Source: Salinibacterium sp. NG253 (GTDB lineage: Bacteria > Actinomycetota > Actinomycetes > Actinomycetales > Microbacteriaceae). Taken from it: 64,000 nt of DNA. The stretch is taken from NCBI RefSeq assembly GCF_015864945.1, contig NZ_JADYWF010000001.1:1922378-1986377 (forward strand). The letters are read 5' to 3'. The position numbers and the translations under genes are program-made. The notes below the pieces were generated by a model, which did not search any database, was not told where the DNA came from, and saw only the letters and a program-made list of their open reading frames with translations. Of the stretch, positions 33,534-41,596 are shown piece by piece. How positions within the stretch are numbered: the first letter of the stretch is position 1; every line of letters begins with the position of its first letter.

Positions 33534-34649
33534 ATGACCTCGAAGAAGCCAGTTTCTGCCGCGCCCAATAAAGAAGGGCTGCCCGCGGCGGTCGCGGCTC
33601 AAGCAACTAGCATCGCGAAGTCGGATGGTTTCCAAGCGAAGGTCTACGACGCCATCTCGGTCCAGCGGCCAGTTGTCCTCGAATACCTAAGATCGCTGCG
33701 CCGCGAGAAGCCGGATGCGAGTCCAGCTGAATTGTTGAAAGAGCTGGAAAAGCGGTACGTCGCGACGGTTACAGTCGCGAGTACCGGGGTAGGCGCCTCG
33801 GCGGCGATTCCTGCCGTCGGTATTCCGTTGGCTCTTGGGCTCGGCGTTGCCGACCTGCTGTTCTTCTACGAGACAAGCGCTCTGTATGTTCTCGCAGCGG
33901 CGGAACTTCATGACATCGAAGTCCATGATGTGGAGCGTGCTCGACCGCTCATTTTCGGAATTCTTCTTGGTCAAAAGTCGCAGAGCCAAGTCACGCAGCT
34001 CGTGATGCAAGCGTCAGGTGCAGGCGGAGTAAGCATGGCCCGTGGCGCAGCTACCAATGCCGTCGGCGCGACGCTCTCGAGCGGTTGGGGATCAGTTCTT
34101 ACGCAGCAGCTTCCTGACTCCGCACTCGCGCCACTAGCGACTGTTCTTGCAAGGGAGGCGCTAAAAGCCAGCGCGAAGTTCGGAGTGGGAACTCTGGGCA
34201 AGGCAATTCCCTTCGGCTTGGGCGCCATTGTCGGAGGCGTCGGCAGTTATACCTTCGGCAGCGATGTAGTGAAAGCTGCCCACCTCGCGTTCCCGACGTC
34301 TCCAGAAAATTTCCCGGAGTCCCTTTCTACTTTCCGCAAGCCGAAGCCCGAAGTGACTGCCTCGTCTCGTGCCGCGCAAGCGCTTCAAGCTGCAGCTGGA
34401 GGTGTCGCCGGCTTTAGCGGCGCAGTCCGCGAAAAGACTACTGATGCAGCCGCCCTTTTCCGTTCCGTAGATCTCGACGGAGACGGCATCCCTGACGAGG
34501 CCCGAGCGGTGACTGCAGCTAAGCGGACGGGATCAGCGATCAAGGGCGCTGCAGTGGGCGGCGTCGGTGCAGTGGGTTCGCTCTTCAAGAAGAAGGGCCC
34601 GAGCGAATTCCTGTCAGGAAGCCTTACGGATAACGCCGAGGACGCGTAA
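33534..34649 (+). CDS. EcsC-like protein with an EF-hand-type loop
   Basis: A 371-residue protein of uncertain function. Residues about 60-200 resemble EcsC-family proteins: a glycine/alanine-rich amphipathic segment (ATVTVASTGVGASAAIPAVG, then IPLALGLGVADLLFFYE), followed by ELHDIEVHDVERARPLIFGILLG. Near residue 310 there is a calcium-loop-like DLDGDGIPDEA, and the C-terminus is Lys/Gly rich (VGSLFKKKGPSEF). ATG 33534 has GGAG five bases before it; a GTG at 33510 is less likely. No enzyme motif was found. It could sit on the membrane surface. Stands alone, followed by a hairpin. Confidence 0.7.
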   Translation: MTSKKPVSAAPNKEGLPAAVAAQATSIAKSDGFQAKVYDAISVQRPVVLEYLRSLRREKPDASPAELLKELEKRYVATVTVASTGVGASAAIPAVGIPLALGLGVADLLFFYETSALYVLAAAELHDIEVHDVERARPLIFGILLGQKSQSQVTQLVMQASGAGGVSMARGAATNAVGATLSSGWGSVLTQQLPDSALAPLATVLAREALKASAKFGVGTLGKAIPFGLGAIVGGVGSYTFGSDVVKAAHLAFPTSPENFPESLSTFRKPKPEVTASSRAAQALQAAAGGVAGFSGAVREKTTDAAALFRSVDLDGDGIPDEARAVTAAKRTGSAIKGAAVGGVGAVGSLFKKKGPSEFLSGSLTDNAEDA

Positions 34650-34658
34650 ATGTCGAAA

Positions 34659-34693
34659 CAGTGGGGCGATACGCGAGAAGTCTCGCCTCACTG
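34659..34693 (+). terminator. Hairpin after the EcsC-like gene
   Basis: CAGTGGGGCGA (34659-34669) pairs with TCGCCTCACTG (34683-34693) with one mismatch, and GCGAGA/TCTCGC forms an alternative inner stem. The rest of the 264-base gap to 34913 holds only the HigBA operator. Confidence 0.6.
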
Positions 34694-34878
34694 CCATAGT
34701 CTGCCGCGTCCACTTCTCAACATTGGCGAGCAGCCTTCCGGAGATCTCAGAGGCGCGCAATGTGCTGAAATGCGCAGCGCCTAGAGCCACAATGTGAGTC
34801 ATGCATAAACGCCATGAAGTAACGGTTGAGCTGGGCTTCGCTGGCGAGCGAACACTTCAAGCATCCTGCGTATGCTCT

Positions 34879-34894
34879 TGCTATACGTATAGCA
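34879..34894 (+). promoter_or_regulatory. Perfect palindrome, probable HigA operator
   Basis: TGCTATACGTATAGCA is a perfect 16-base palindrome ending 19 bases before the toxin start codon. Antitoxins of this type usually repress their own operon through such a site. A partial copy (GCGTATGC) lies just upstream. Confidence 0.75.
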
Positions 34895-34913
34895 TCACTG
34901 TACGGTTGAAGCT

Positions 34914-35207
34914 GTGATCAAGTCGTTTCGCCACAAAGGTCTCGAAACGTTCTTCGCGACAGGAAAGAAGTCGGGGATACGGCCAGATCACGCTAACAAA
35001 CTCCAGAGACAGCTCGCAGTGCTCGACAATGCTCGGTCGGTCGACGACATCCCCGCGGCTTGGAAGCCACACTCGCTCAGCGGCTCAACAGCTGGGGGTC
35101 GCGATGTCGCCGGTCACTATGCAATCTGGGTGAGCGGTAACTGGAGGATGGTTTTCAGATTTGAGGGCACCGACGTTTATCTTCTGGACTACCTCGATTA
35201 TCACTAG
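34914..35207 (+). CDS. higB: HigB-type mRNA-interferase toxin (RelE superfamily)
   Basis: A 97-residue toxin of the HigB/RelE fold that would cut mRNA at the ribosome. The family start is MIKSFRHKGLETFFATGKKSGI, then HANKLQRQLAVLDNARSVDDI, and the end is YAIWVSGNWRMVFRFEGTDVYLLDYLDYH with the expected basic and aromatic active-site residues. It uses a GTG start with a weak ribosome site. The antitoxin gene follows 15 bases later, toxin first, the usual HigBA order. Confidence 0.92.
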   Translation: MIKSFRHKGLETFFATGKKSGIRPDHANKLQRQLAVLDNARSVDDIPAAWKPHSLSGSTAGGRDVAGHYAIWVSGNWRMVFRFEGTDVYLLDYLDYH

Positions 35208-35222
35208 AACGGAGCAGCAACG

Positions 35223-35495
35223 ATGAGCATGCACAACCCACCCCACCCTGGCATGTTGCTGGAGGACTATCTCGGCGACGTCAGCCTCGCTGAAGCTGCC
35301 CGCAGACTCGGCGTCACGCGGGCGACGCTGTCGCGCATCCGTAATGGGCACGCATCAGTTACCGCCGATATGGCGGTGCGTCTTGGAATCTTGCTTGGCA
35401 CCAGTGCTGAACTGTGGCTCGGCATGCAGACCGCGTACGACCTGTGGGTCGAGCGCCAGAAGCCTCACCCCGAAATAGTGTCGCTAGCGAGCTAG
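35223..35495 (+). CDS. higA: HigA-type antitoxin (XRE helix-turn-helix)
   Basis: A 90-residue antitoxin: HPGMLLEDYLGDVSLAEAAR, then the DNA-binding helix-turn-helix RRLGVTRATLSRIRNGHASV, and the C-terminal toxin-contact region SAELWLGMQTAYDLWVERQK. It neutralises HigB and represses the operon through the palindrome upstream of higB. GGAGCAGC gives a ribosome site. It makes a complete pair with the preceding gene. Confidence 0.93.
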   Translation: MSMHNPPHPGMLLEDYLGDVSLAEAARRLGVTRATLSRIRNGHASVTADMAVRLGILLGTSAELWLGMQTAYDLWVERQKPHPEIVSLAS

Positions 35496-35555
35496 ACGTA
35501 GTTCCGAACGCGATCTGATAATCGATGGCCGTGGGGAATCGATAGGAGAAAATCC

Positions 35556-35753
35556 ATGATGTCGACTAAACCGTCCCACGCAGCAACCGCTCGCGAGGAC
35601 GGCGATTGGTGGCTCGTGGAAGTGCCCGAACTCGACACCGCCGGCCAAGCGCGGAGCGCCGGGGAGTGCGAGATGGTGGCCCGCGAAATTATCGGGCTTT
35701 GGCTTGACGTTGATCCGAAGGCGATCGATGTCACAGTCACAGTCGAAAAATAG
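35556..35753 (+). CDS. HicB-like small protein, possible orphan antitoxin
   Basis: A 65-residue protein resembling the partly folded RNase-H-like core of HicB antitoxins: HAATAREDGDWWLVEVPELD, then AREIIGLWLDVDPKAIDVTV. No HicA toxin gene is adjacent on either side. AGGAG seven bases before the ATG supports the start at 35556. Two ATCGAT palindromes lie just upstream. It may be an orphan antitoxin or a housekeeping small protein; these appear often in actinobacteria. Confidence 0.65.
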   Translation: MMSTKPSHAATAREDGDWWLVEVPELDTAGQARSAGECEMVAREIIGLWLDVDPKAIDVTVTVEK

Positions 35754-35797
35754 GGGTGCCCGGCGAACTTGGGCAGCGTGCTTTGCGCGCGGCACAG

Positions 35798-35803
35798 TAG
35801 CGT
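35798..35803 (+). promoter_or_regulatory. Probable -10 box (TAGCGT), leaderless start of the gene at 35810
   Basis: TAGCGT is followed by six bases (TGACCC) and the ATG at 35810. Confidence 0.5.
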
Positions 35804-35809
35804 TGACCC

Positions 35810-36913
35810 ATGACGGTACTCACCCCAGCACTGCTTGATCGCATCCGGTCGCGGGCCGCGCGCTACGACCGCGAGAACATCTTTTTTACCGAAGACCTGC
35901 AAGAGCTGCGTGCCGTTGGGTATCTGAAGCCGCGCAGTTTGCGTGAGCTGTCGGATGACCAGCGCCTGCTTGCCGCGTACGCCCCGGCCACGGCGCTCGC
36001 CATCAACATGCACCTCGTGTGGATCGGCGTTGCGTGGGCTCTGCGCGAGCGCGGCGACTCGAGCCTCAACTGGTTGTTGGCGGATGCCGAAGCCGGCGAA
36101 ATCTTTGCTTTCGGCTTGAGCGAACCCGGCAACGATCTCGTCATGTGGGACTCGCTCACCACCGCCGAAACCGTCGAGGGCGGTTACGCGTTCACGGGCA
36201 CCAAGATCTTCACCTCGCTGTCTCCGGCGTGGACCCAGCTGGGTCTCTTCGGCAAGCACACCGCCGACGACGGCACTGAAACCCTCGTGCACGGTTTCAT
36301 CTCTCGCGATGAGCCCGGCTGGCGGTCGCTCGGCGACTGGGACACCCTCGGCATGCGCGCCACCCAAAGTCACACCACGGTGCTGGATGGCGCTTTCGTT
36401 CCCGCAAACCGGGTCGCTCGCGTGCTGCCCGTCGGCCCCAACGCCGATCCATTCATCTTCGCGGTCTTCGCCAACTTCTTGCCGCTCATCGCCTCCGTCT
36501 ATGCGGGCCTTGCCGACCGCGCCCTCGAACTCGGGGTCGAAGCACTGCAGCAGCGCAGCTCGGCCATCAGCGGTGAGGCGTACTCCGAGCATCCGAATCT
36601 GCGCTGGCGAATGGCGGATGCCGCCCTCGCGCTCGACGCGATCGAACCCCAGCTGCACAGCATCGTCGATGACGTTGATGGACGTGTGGATCACGGGGCT
36701 GGCTGGTTCCGCAAACTGACCGGTGTGAAGCACCGCAGCATCGAAACCGCACGTCACGTCGTCGACCAGGTGATGCGCTCAGCCGGGGGAGGAGCGTTCC
36801 GCAGCACAAGCGAACTCTCGCGCCTGCAACGCGATGTGCTCGCCGGCATCTACCACCCCTCGAACCCGGAATCGGTGTACAAGACAGTCGCGAGCGACCT
36901 GTTCGGGAGTTAG
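35810..36913 (+). CDS. Acyl-CoA dehydrogenase family protein
   Basis: A 367-residue flavoprotein of the acyl-CoA dehydrogenase superfamily. It shows an N-terminal helical domain (DRIRSRAARYDRENIFFTED), the FAD-binding middle with FAFGLSEPGNDLV and GGYAFTGTKIFTSLSP, and the C-terminal helical bundle (GLADRALELGVEAL). The catalytic Glu of true dehydrogenases is not obvious, and the substrate loop differs, so it may belong to the flavin-dependent monooxygenase/desulfurisation-like side of the family. It ends ten bases before the stop of a minus-strand gene. Confidence 0.85.
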   Translation: MTVLTPALLDRIRSRAARYDRENIFFTEDLQELRAVGYLKPRSLRELSDDQRLLAAYAPATALAINMHLVWIGVAWALRERGDSSLNWLLADAEAGEIFAFGLSEPGNDLVMWDSLTTAETVEGGYAFTGTKIFTSLSPAWTQLGLFGKHTADDGTETLVHGFISRDEPGWRSLGDWDTLGMRATQSHTTVLDGAFVPANRVARVLPVGPNADPFIFAVFANFLPLIASVYAGLADRALELGVEALQQRSSAISGEAYSEHPNLRWRMADAALALDAIEPQLHSIVDDVDGRVDHGAGWFRKLTGVKHRSIETARHVVDQVMRSAGGGAFRSTSELSRLQRDVLAGIYHPSNPESVYKTVASDLFGS

Positions 36914-36923
36914 GCGCGCGAGC

Positions 36924-37313
36924 TCAGGGAATGTAGTTGTCGGGTGCGTAGGCCGCGGTGATGACGAGAAGCTGACCCTGAGTTTCGGCACTCAGCTCGG
37001 TGGTGAACGGGGTCCAGAATGAGCCGGCGATGTATTCTCGCGGCGTTGTGCCCAGCACGCTGGAGAGCTCGTCAGGCGTCATCCCATCCGGTGGACGCAC
37101 CGAGACTAGAGACCAACATCCGCCCGAGGCGCACTTTTCGTCGACCGCAACGATCTCGCTTCCCTGAGGGAGGGCGATCGAGGAAGTCGGCGGAACTTCC
37201 CACTCCGAAACGGCGACGGTCAGATAGGTGAGACGCAGCAAATACACGATCACGAATGCGGTGACGACGACGCTTGCGCCGATCCACACCCATTGTTTAC
37301 GAGTTATGCTCAT
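36924..37313 (-). CDS. Membrane-anchored hypothetical protein
   Basis: Not recognised. A 129-residue protein with one N-terminal membrane anchor (WVWIGASVVVTAFVIVYLL) and an external domain of about 95 residues containing two cysteines close together (DEKCASGGCWSLV), which could form a disulfide. The start ATG at 37313 lies inside the end of the upstream small gene (17-base overlap), so the two are probably translated together. Part of a three-gene minus-strand group of small membrane proteins. Confidence 0.68.
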   Translation of the reverse strand: MSITRKQWVWIGASVVVTAFVIVYLLRLTYLTVAVSEWEVPPTSSIALPQGSEIVAVDEKCASGGCWSLVSVRPPDGMTPDELSSVLGTTPREYIAGSFWTPFTTELSAETQGQLLVITAAYAPDNYIP

Positions 37314-37461
37314 AAGGCTCGACGGTACCATGACCGTCGGATGCATCGTCAGCGTCGAGCACGAGGCCGAAGATCCCCGAAGTAATGATGAGCCAGGCCG
37401 CGAGGATAATGATCGCCAGAACGGTCACGAGAACTGCGAGAGGTTGGGTGCTGCGTTTCAT
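37297..37461 (-). CDS. Small membrane protein, 54 residues
   Basis: Product with one hydrophobic segment (PLAVLVTVLAIIILAAWLII) and an acidic tail (DADDASDGHGTVEPYEH). Not recognised. The ATG at 37461 is chosen because a longer frame lacks membrane-protein character upstream. It overlaps the next gene by 17 bases. It could be a small partner of the neighbouring membrane proteins. Confidence 0.55.
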   Translation of the reverse strand: MKRSTQPLAVLVTVLAIIILAAWLIITSGIFGLVLDADDASDGHGTVEPYEHNS

Positions 37462-37578
37462 TCTGGCCCCGCTCTCGCGTTTGTCGTGATGGCTGCGACT
37501 CGTAGATGGAACCCACTGTGACACGTGCAAGCGACCGATTCGCCGAAGCGGATGGAGAGCATCCGCCCGTCGAGAGTG

Positions 37579-38130
37579 CTAGCCGCCGTTGATTGCGATG
37601 CTCACCCAGCCCAGCAGCGCAAGAACGACCAGGATGCCGCCGAGTGAGATTGCGATACGAGGTCGCTTGCCCAGAACTAGGTAGTACAGCGCGGTCGCGA
37701 TAGGTGCGGTCCACGCTCCAGCCGCGATCATGAACATGCCCAGGAACACGGGAGTGTCCAGGTGGGTAATGAGCCCCGTAACTAAGACTGCGAGACCGGG
37801 CACGATCCCGAAGAGGGGGCTCAGCGCGATGAATAGTGCGAGGGGGAGAGCTCGAGCGGGAACCCGCGCGCTCAGCCACAACCATGTCGGCACACCGAAC
37901 AACGCGGCTACCGGGAGTCCCACTGCAGTTGCGCGGGCGAAAGCGTGCAGCAGCTCTGAGCCAGTCGAGCCGTAATGGGGACTTCCCAGCACCACGAGCG
38001 CAGTGCCCAGAGCCAATGCCACTGCGACGCAGCCGAGAACGGCGGCGATGTCCGTGAAGTTTCGCTGCGGGTGCGCGCTCGCTGGGAGCGGAACACTATC
38101 GATGCGCTGTTCTGGTGCCGATGTCGTCAC
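37579..38130 (-). CDS. Hypothetical multi-helix membrane protein
   Basis: Not recognised. A 183-residue protein with a soluble N-terminus of about 25 residues and five hydrophobic segments, such as FTDIAAVLGCVAVALALGTA and TAVGLPVAALFGVPTWLWL. GTG start at 38130. It is followed by the two small membrane genes and may form an operon with them. No family motif was found. Confidence 0.65.
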   Translation of the reverse strand: MTTSAPEQRIDSVPLPASAHPQRNFTDIAAVLGCVAVALALGTALVVLGSPHYGSTGSELLHAFARATAVGLPVAALFGVPTWLWLSARVPARALPLALFIALSPLFGIVPGLAVLVTGLITHLDTPVFLGMFMIAAGAWTAPIATALYYLVLGKRPRIAISLGGILVVLALLGWVSIAINGG

Positions 38131-38191
38131 TGGTCCACACCCCCTCGAGCCACCCGAGCCACCCCGAAAGGTGACCCGTCCTCATTCGAGG

Positions 38192-41100
38192 TTACAACGA
38201 GGCGACATGCTCGCGCGCCCCGAGCCGCAAGCTCACGTCGTCGTCGCGACGCTCATCGTCGTGATGGCTCACGAGCACCACGATCTTGTCGGCGAGAGCC
38301 GTGCGCAGGTCGGTGATGAGTTGCTCAGCGCTCGCGGCATCCAAGTGGGCGGTCGGCTCATCGAGCAGCACGACATCCGCACGCGTGAGGAGAGTGCGGG
38401 CAACCGCGAGGCGCTGACGCTCACCGCCCGAGAGGCTTTCGCCCGCCGAACCCACGCGAGTGTCGAGGCCGCGGTCGAGCGAATCGAAGAGCGGGCCGAG
38501 ACCCACCTGGCGCAGCACCGCAACAAGCTCCTGCTCGGTCGGCTGATCATCGTGCGCGCGGCCCAACAACAGGTTCGCGCGAATCGTCGAATCGAAGAGG
38601 TGCGACTCCTGCGGGCACCACGTGACCGCCGCGCGCAATTGCTCGGGCGACAGCTCGCGAGCATCCACCCCATTGAGACTCCACGAGCCAGCGGCTGCCG
38701 GAAGATACCCGAGCAGCGCCGCCAACAACGTCGACTTGCCGGCGCCCGAAGGACCTTCCACGACGAGCCACTCGCCACGCGCAACCCGAGCGGTCGCGCC
38801 CGAGAACGCCAGTGTCGGGCTCGAAGGCCAGCGGATGCCGAGCTCCTGCAATTCCAGAACGGTCACGTCACCGAGTGGCTGGTCTGCGCTCGCGGCTGCG
38901 GTGTCAGCGCGGTTGGCGTCATGGCGCGCGCCGCGGCGCCCAGCCGGTGAGCCACTGTTATCGCGCACGCTCGCAGCCGAACCGCCAGCATCCGTCCCAG
39001 CAGTAACCCCGCGCACCTTGGCAAGCGCAGCGCTCAGCGCGGGCCATTGCTGCACGGAGTCAACGAACGCTATCAACGAATCAACGAGACCGATGGGGAT
39101 GAGCACGAGCACGGCGACGATTCCGATGGGAAGGGTGCCAGCGGTAACCGCGGGAGCGGCGACGGGCAGCATGGCGACGGCGGTCACCGAGCAGGCGAGT
39201 ACGACGACGGCGTTACCGATTCCGAGGGCGCGAGCGCTGCGGCGGGAGAGCGCGCCTGCTTCGGCATCGATGTGATCGAGGCGGGCGAGCATCCGCTGGC
39301 CGACACCGTTGGCGCGCAGGTCGGTGGCAGCTCCGGTCATGGCGGCGAAGGCGCGCACGACACGCGATTGAACTTCAGCGATGCCGTTCGCTGCTGAACG
39401 GTCCACCCACACGGCCACGATCGGCGCGACGATAAGCCCCACCGCGAGCCCCCACAGCAGCACGGGAACAGCGGGCGCGTGCAGCAGGCCGACCGCGATG
39501 AGCGCGGCGAGCGACGTGCCGGCTGCAACGGCGGGAGGCAACACGACGCGGGGAACGAGATCGCGCACCCGGTCCGAGGCGGCAACGAGGTAGTCGAGAG
39601 CAACCCCGCCATTGGCGAGCGCGCGTGAACCGAGCGCCCGAGCGCCCAGACCATTCCACAGAGCAACCCGTAGCTCGATCACCGAACCGAGCACGGCGCG
39701 GTGGGTGGCGAGACGTTCGGCGTAGCGCAAGGCAGCCCGCCCGATGCCAAAGAACCGCACGCCGACGATCGCGACGAGCAAGAACATGAACGACGGATGT
39801 TCGCTCGCCCGCACAATCAGCCAGCCCGAGAGTGCCGTGAGGGACAGCGCGAAGAGGCTCGCGCCCACACCGAGAGCGATCGCTCCGACGAGAGTTCCGA
39901 GGGTGGGGCGCACAAACTCGAGCAGACTGGCGAGAGTCGCGCGGGTTGTGCTGGGCTCGGCGAGAGAGTCAACATCCACGTCCCCTGCAACCGTCAGCGG
40001 ATCAACCCGAGACTCGACCGCACGAGTTCCGCCCGAGGCGCCAACAACGACTACCTGATCGGCCAGCGCCGCGATGCCCGCCTCGTGCGAGGCAACCAGC
40101 ACGGTGACGGGGCGACCGCGCAGCTCAGCAATCGCGGCTTCAACGCGGGCAGCGGATGCCGGGTCGAGATGAGCGGTCGGCTCATCGAGCAGCAATAGGG
40201 TGGCTCCCGCTTCGACGCGCAGCAGTCCGCGCGCGACGGCAATGCGGCGCAGCTCGCCCGGGCTAACCTGGCGCGGATCGGCCTCGGCAAGCCCGGTGAG
40301 CCCGAGGTCGAGCAGCACAGACTTGATGGCTTTCTCGTCGTTGCTGTAGAGGCGAAGTTCGTCGAGCACGGTGTCAGCAACAGTGTGCGGATGCTGCGGA
40401 ACCCAGGCCACCCGGGAAACGTCGATGCCCCACACGCTGCCGCCGCTGGGCTCGCGATTGCCCGCCAGCACCTCGAGAACACTGGATTTTCCGCTGCCGC
40501 TTGGCCCATCCAGAGCAGTAATGGTGCCGGGGGTTGCCCGGAAGTTCAGACCGTTGACCGCGGGCAAAGCGCGGCCGTCGTAGGCGATTGTGAGGTTCAC
40601 GACGCGGAAAGCGCCAGCACTCTGGCGGTGTTCCCGTGCCCGCGGCGCATCGATGATCGCGCGAGCGCGGCGCAGAGCGGTGAGCCCATTCTCGGAGGAG
40701 TGGAACGCGGCGCCCAGCTCGCGGAAGGGTGCGAAACACTCCGGGGCGAGTACGAGCGCGATAAGGCCGACGGTGAGGGAGAGCTGATCATCCACCAGCC
40801 GTACGCCCACAAAGACAGCAACGACCGCGACCGAAATGGTGGCGATGAGTTCGAGCACGAGCGCCGAAAGAAACGCGGTGCGCAAGGTCTCCATCGTCTT
40901 CGTGCGGTTCTCGGCAGAAATCGCGCGCAACGCTTTCGACTGCTCGCCGACTCGGCCAAGCCCCACCAGCACGGGCAGGCCGCGGGCCAACTCGACCAAA
41001 TGATCGGAGAGACGTTCGAGGCTCGCGCTTGCCGCATCGGCCCGCTCGCGAGTGTGGCCGCCGACCAGAATCATGAACACCGGAACAAGCGGGACCGTCA

Positions 41101-41590
41101 ACACAACGATGAGCGCGCTCACCCAGTCGACTGAGAGGATGCGCAGGCCGACCAACAGGGGAACTGTCGCCGTCATCACGATCGTCGGCAACACCACGCG
41201 GAAGTAGTTGTCGAGCTCATCGAGCCCCACCGTTGCAATCGCGGTGCTTGCGCCCGGGCGAGCATCGGAACCGGTGAGCACTCGCTCCGCGAGTTCGTGG
41301 CGCAGAGACTCCTTGGCGCCCAACGCAGCGCGGGACGCGAAACTCTCCGTTGCCCAAGCGGTGGCCGCGCGGAGGAGGCCAGCCGCAATGCCAAGGCCGA
41401 TCGCGAACTGCCACGCCGCGGCATCCCCGTCAATGACGCCAACGACACCGCGCGCGACCGCCTCGGCCATGAGCACGAGCGCCAATCCCTTGAGAGAAGC
41501 AAGCAGCCCCAACCCGAATAGTGTGTGCACACCACCCGGGCCGAAGCCTGCTGCGAGTCGTTCGTGGAGTTTGGCTCTCATGCCCTCCAT
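38192..41590 (-). CDS. cydDC: Fused CydDC thiol-reductant ABC exporter
   Basis: A single 1132-residue protein that joins the two half-transporters CydD and CydC, which export cysteine and glutathione-like thiols needed for cytochrome bd assembly. The first half has six membrane helices (about 20-300) and an ATPase domain with Walker A GPSGSGKS (362-369), a changed signature VSPGE (442-446) and Walker B LLLLDE (465-470). The second half has Walker A GPSGAGKS (946-953), signature LSGGE (1053-1057) and Walker B VVLLDE (1073-1078). It lies six bases after cydB. ATG 41590 and ATG 41581 are both possible starts. The VSPGE signature suggests a weakened first ATP site. Confidence 0.93.
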   Translation of the reverse strand: MEGMRAKLHERLAAGFGPGGVHTLFGLGLLASLKGLALVLMAEAVARGVVGVIDGDAAAWQFAIGLGIAAGLLRAATAWATESFASRAALGAKESLRHELAERVLTGSDARPGASTAIATVGLDELDNYFRVVLPTIVMTATVPLLVGLRILSVDWVSALIVVLTVPLVPVFMILVGGHTRERADAASASLERLSDHLVELARGLPVLVGLGRVGEQSKALRAISAENRTKTMETLRTAFLSALVLELIATISVAVVAVFVGVRLVDDQLSLTVGLIALVLAPECFAPFRELGAAFHSSENGLTALRRARAIIDAPRAREHRQSAGAFRVVNLTIAYDGRALPAVNGLNFRATPGTITALDGPSGSGKSSVLEVLAGNREPSGGSVWGIDVSRVAWVPQHPHTVADTVLDELRLYSNDEKAIKSVLLDLGLTGLAEADPRQVSPGELRRIAVARGLLRVEAGATLLLLDEPTAHLDPASAARVEAAIAELRGRPVTVLVASHEAGIAALADQVVVVGASGGTRAVESRVDPLTVAGDVDVDSLAEPSTTRATLASLLEFVRPTLGTLVGAIALGVGASLFALSLTALSGWLIVRASEHPSFMFLLVAIVGVRFFGIGRAALRYAERLATHRAVLGSVIELRVALWNGLGARALGSRALANGGVALDYLVAASDRVRDLVPRVVLPPAVAAGTSLAALIAVGLLHAPAVPVLLWGLAVGLIVAPIVAVWVDRSAANGIAEVQSRVVRAFAAMTGAATDLRANGVGQRMLARLDHIDAEAGALSRRSARALGIGNAVVVLACSVTAVAMLPVAAPAVTAGTLPIGIVAVLVLIPIGLVDSLIAFVDSVQQWPALSAALAKVRGVTAGTDAGGSAASVRDNSGSPAGRRGARHDANRADTAAASADQPLGDVTVLELQELGIRWPSSPTLAFSGATARVARGEWLVVEGPSGAGKSTLLAALLGYLPAAAGSWSLNGVDARELSPEQLRAAVTWCPQESHLFDSTIRANLLLGRAHDDQPTEQELVAVLRQVGLGPLFDSLDRGLDTRVGSAGESLSGGERQRLAVARTLLTRADVVLLDEPTAHLDAASAEQLITDLRTALADKIVVLVSHHDDERRDDDVSLRLGAREHVASL

Positions 41591-41596
41591 CGTGCC

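Noticed and set aside
35492-36757. 421-residue open frame on the minus strand
   Set aside because: Runs opposite the acyl-CoA dehydrogenase and HicB-like genes, which have clear family motifs and start signals.
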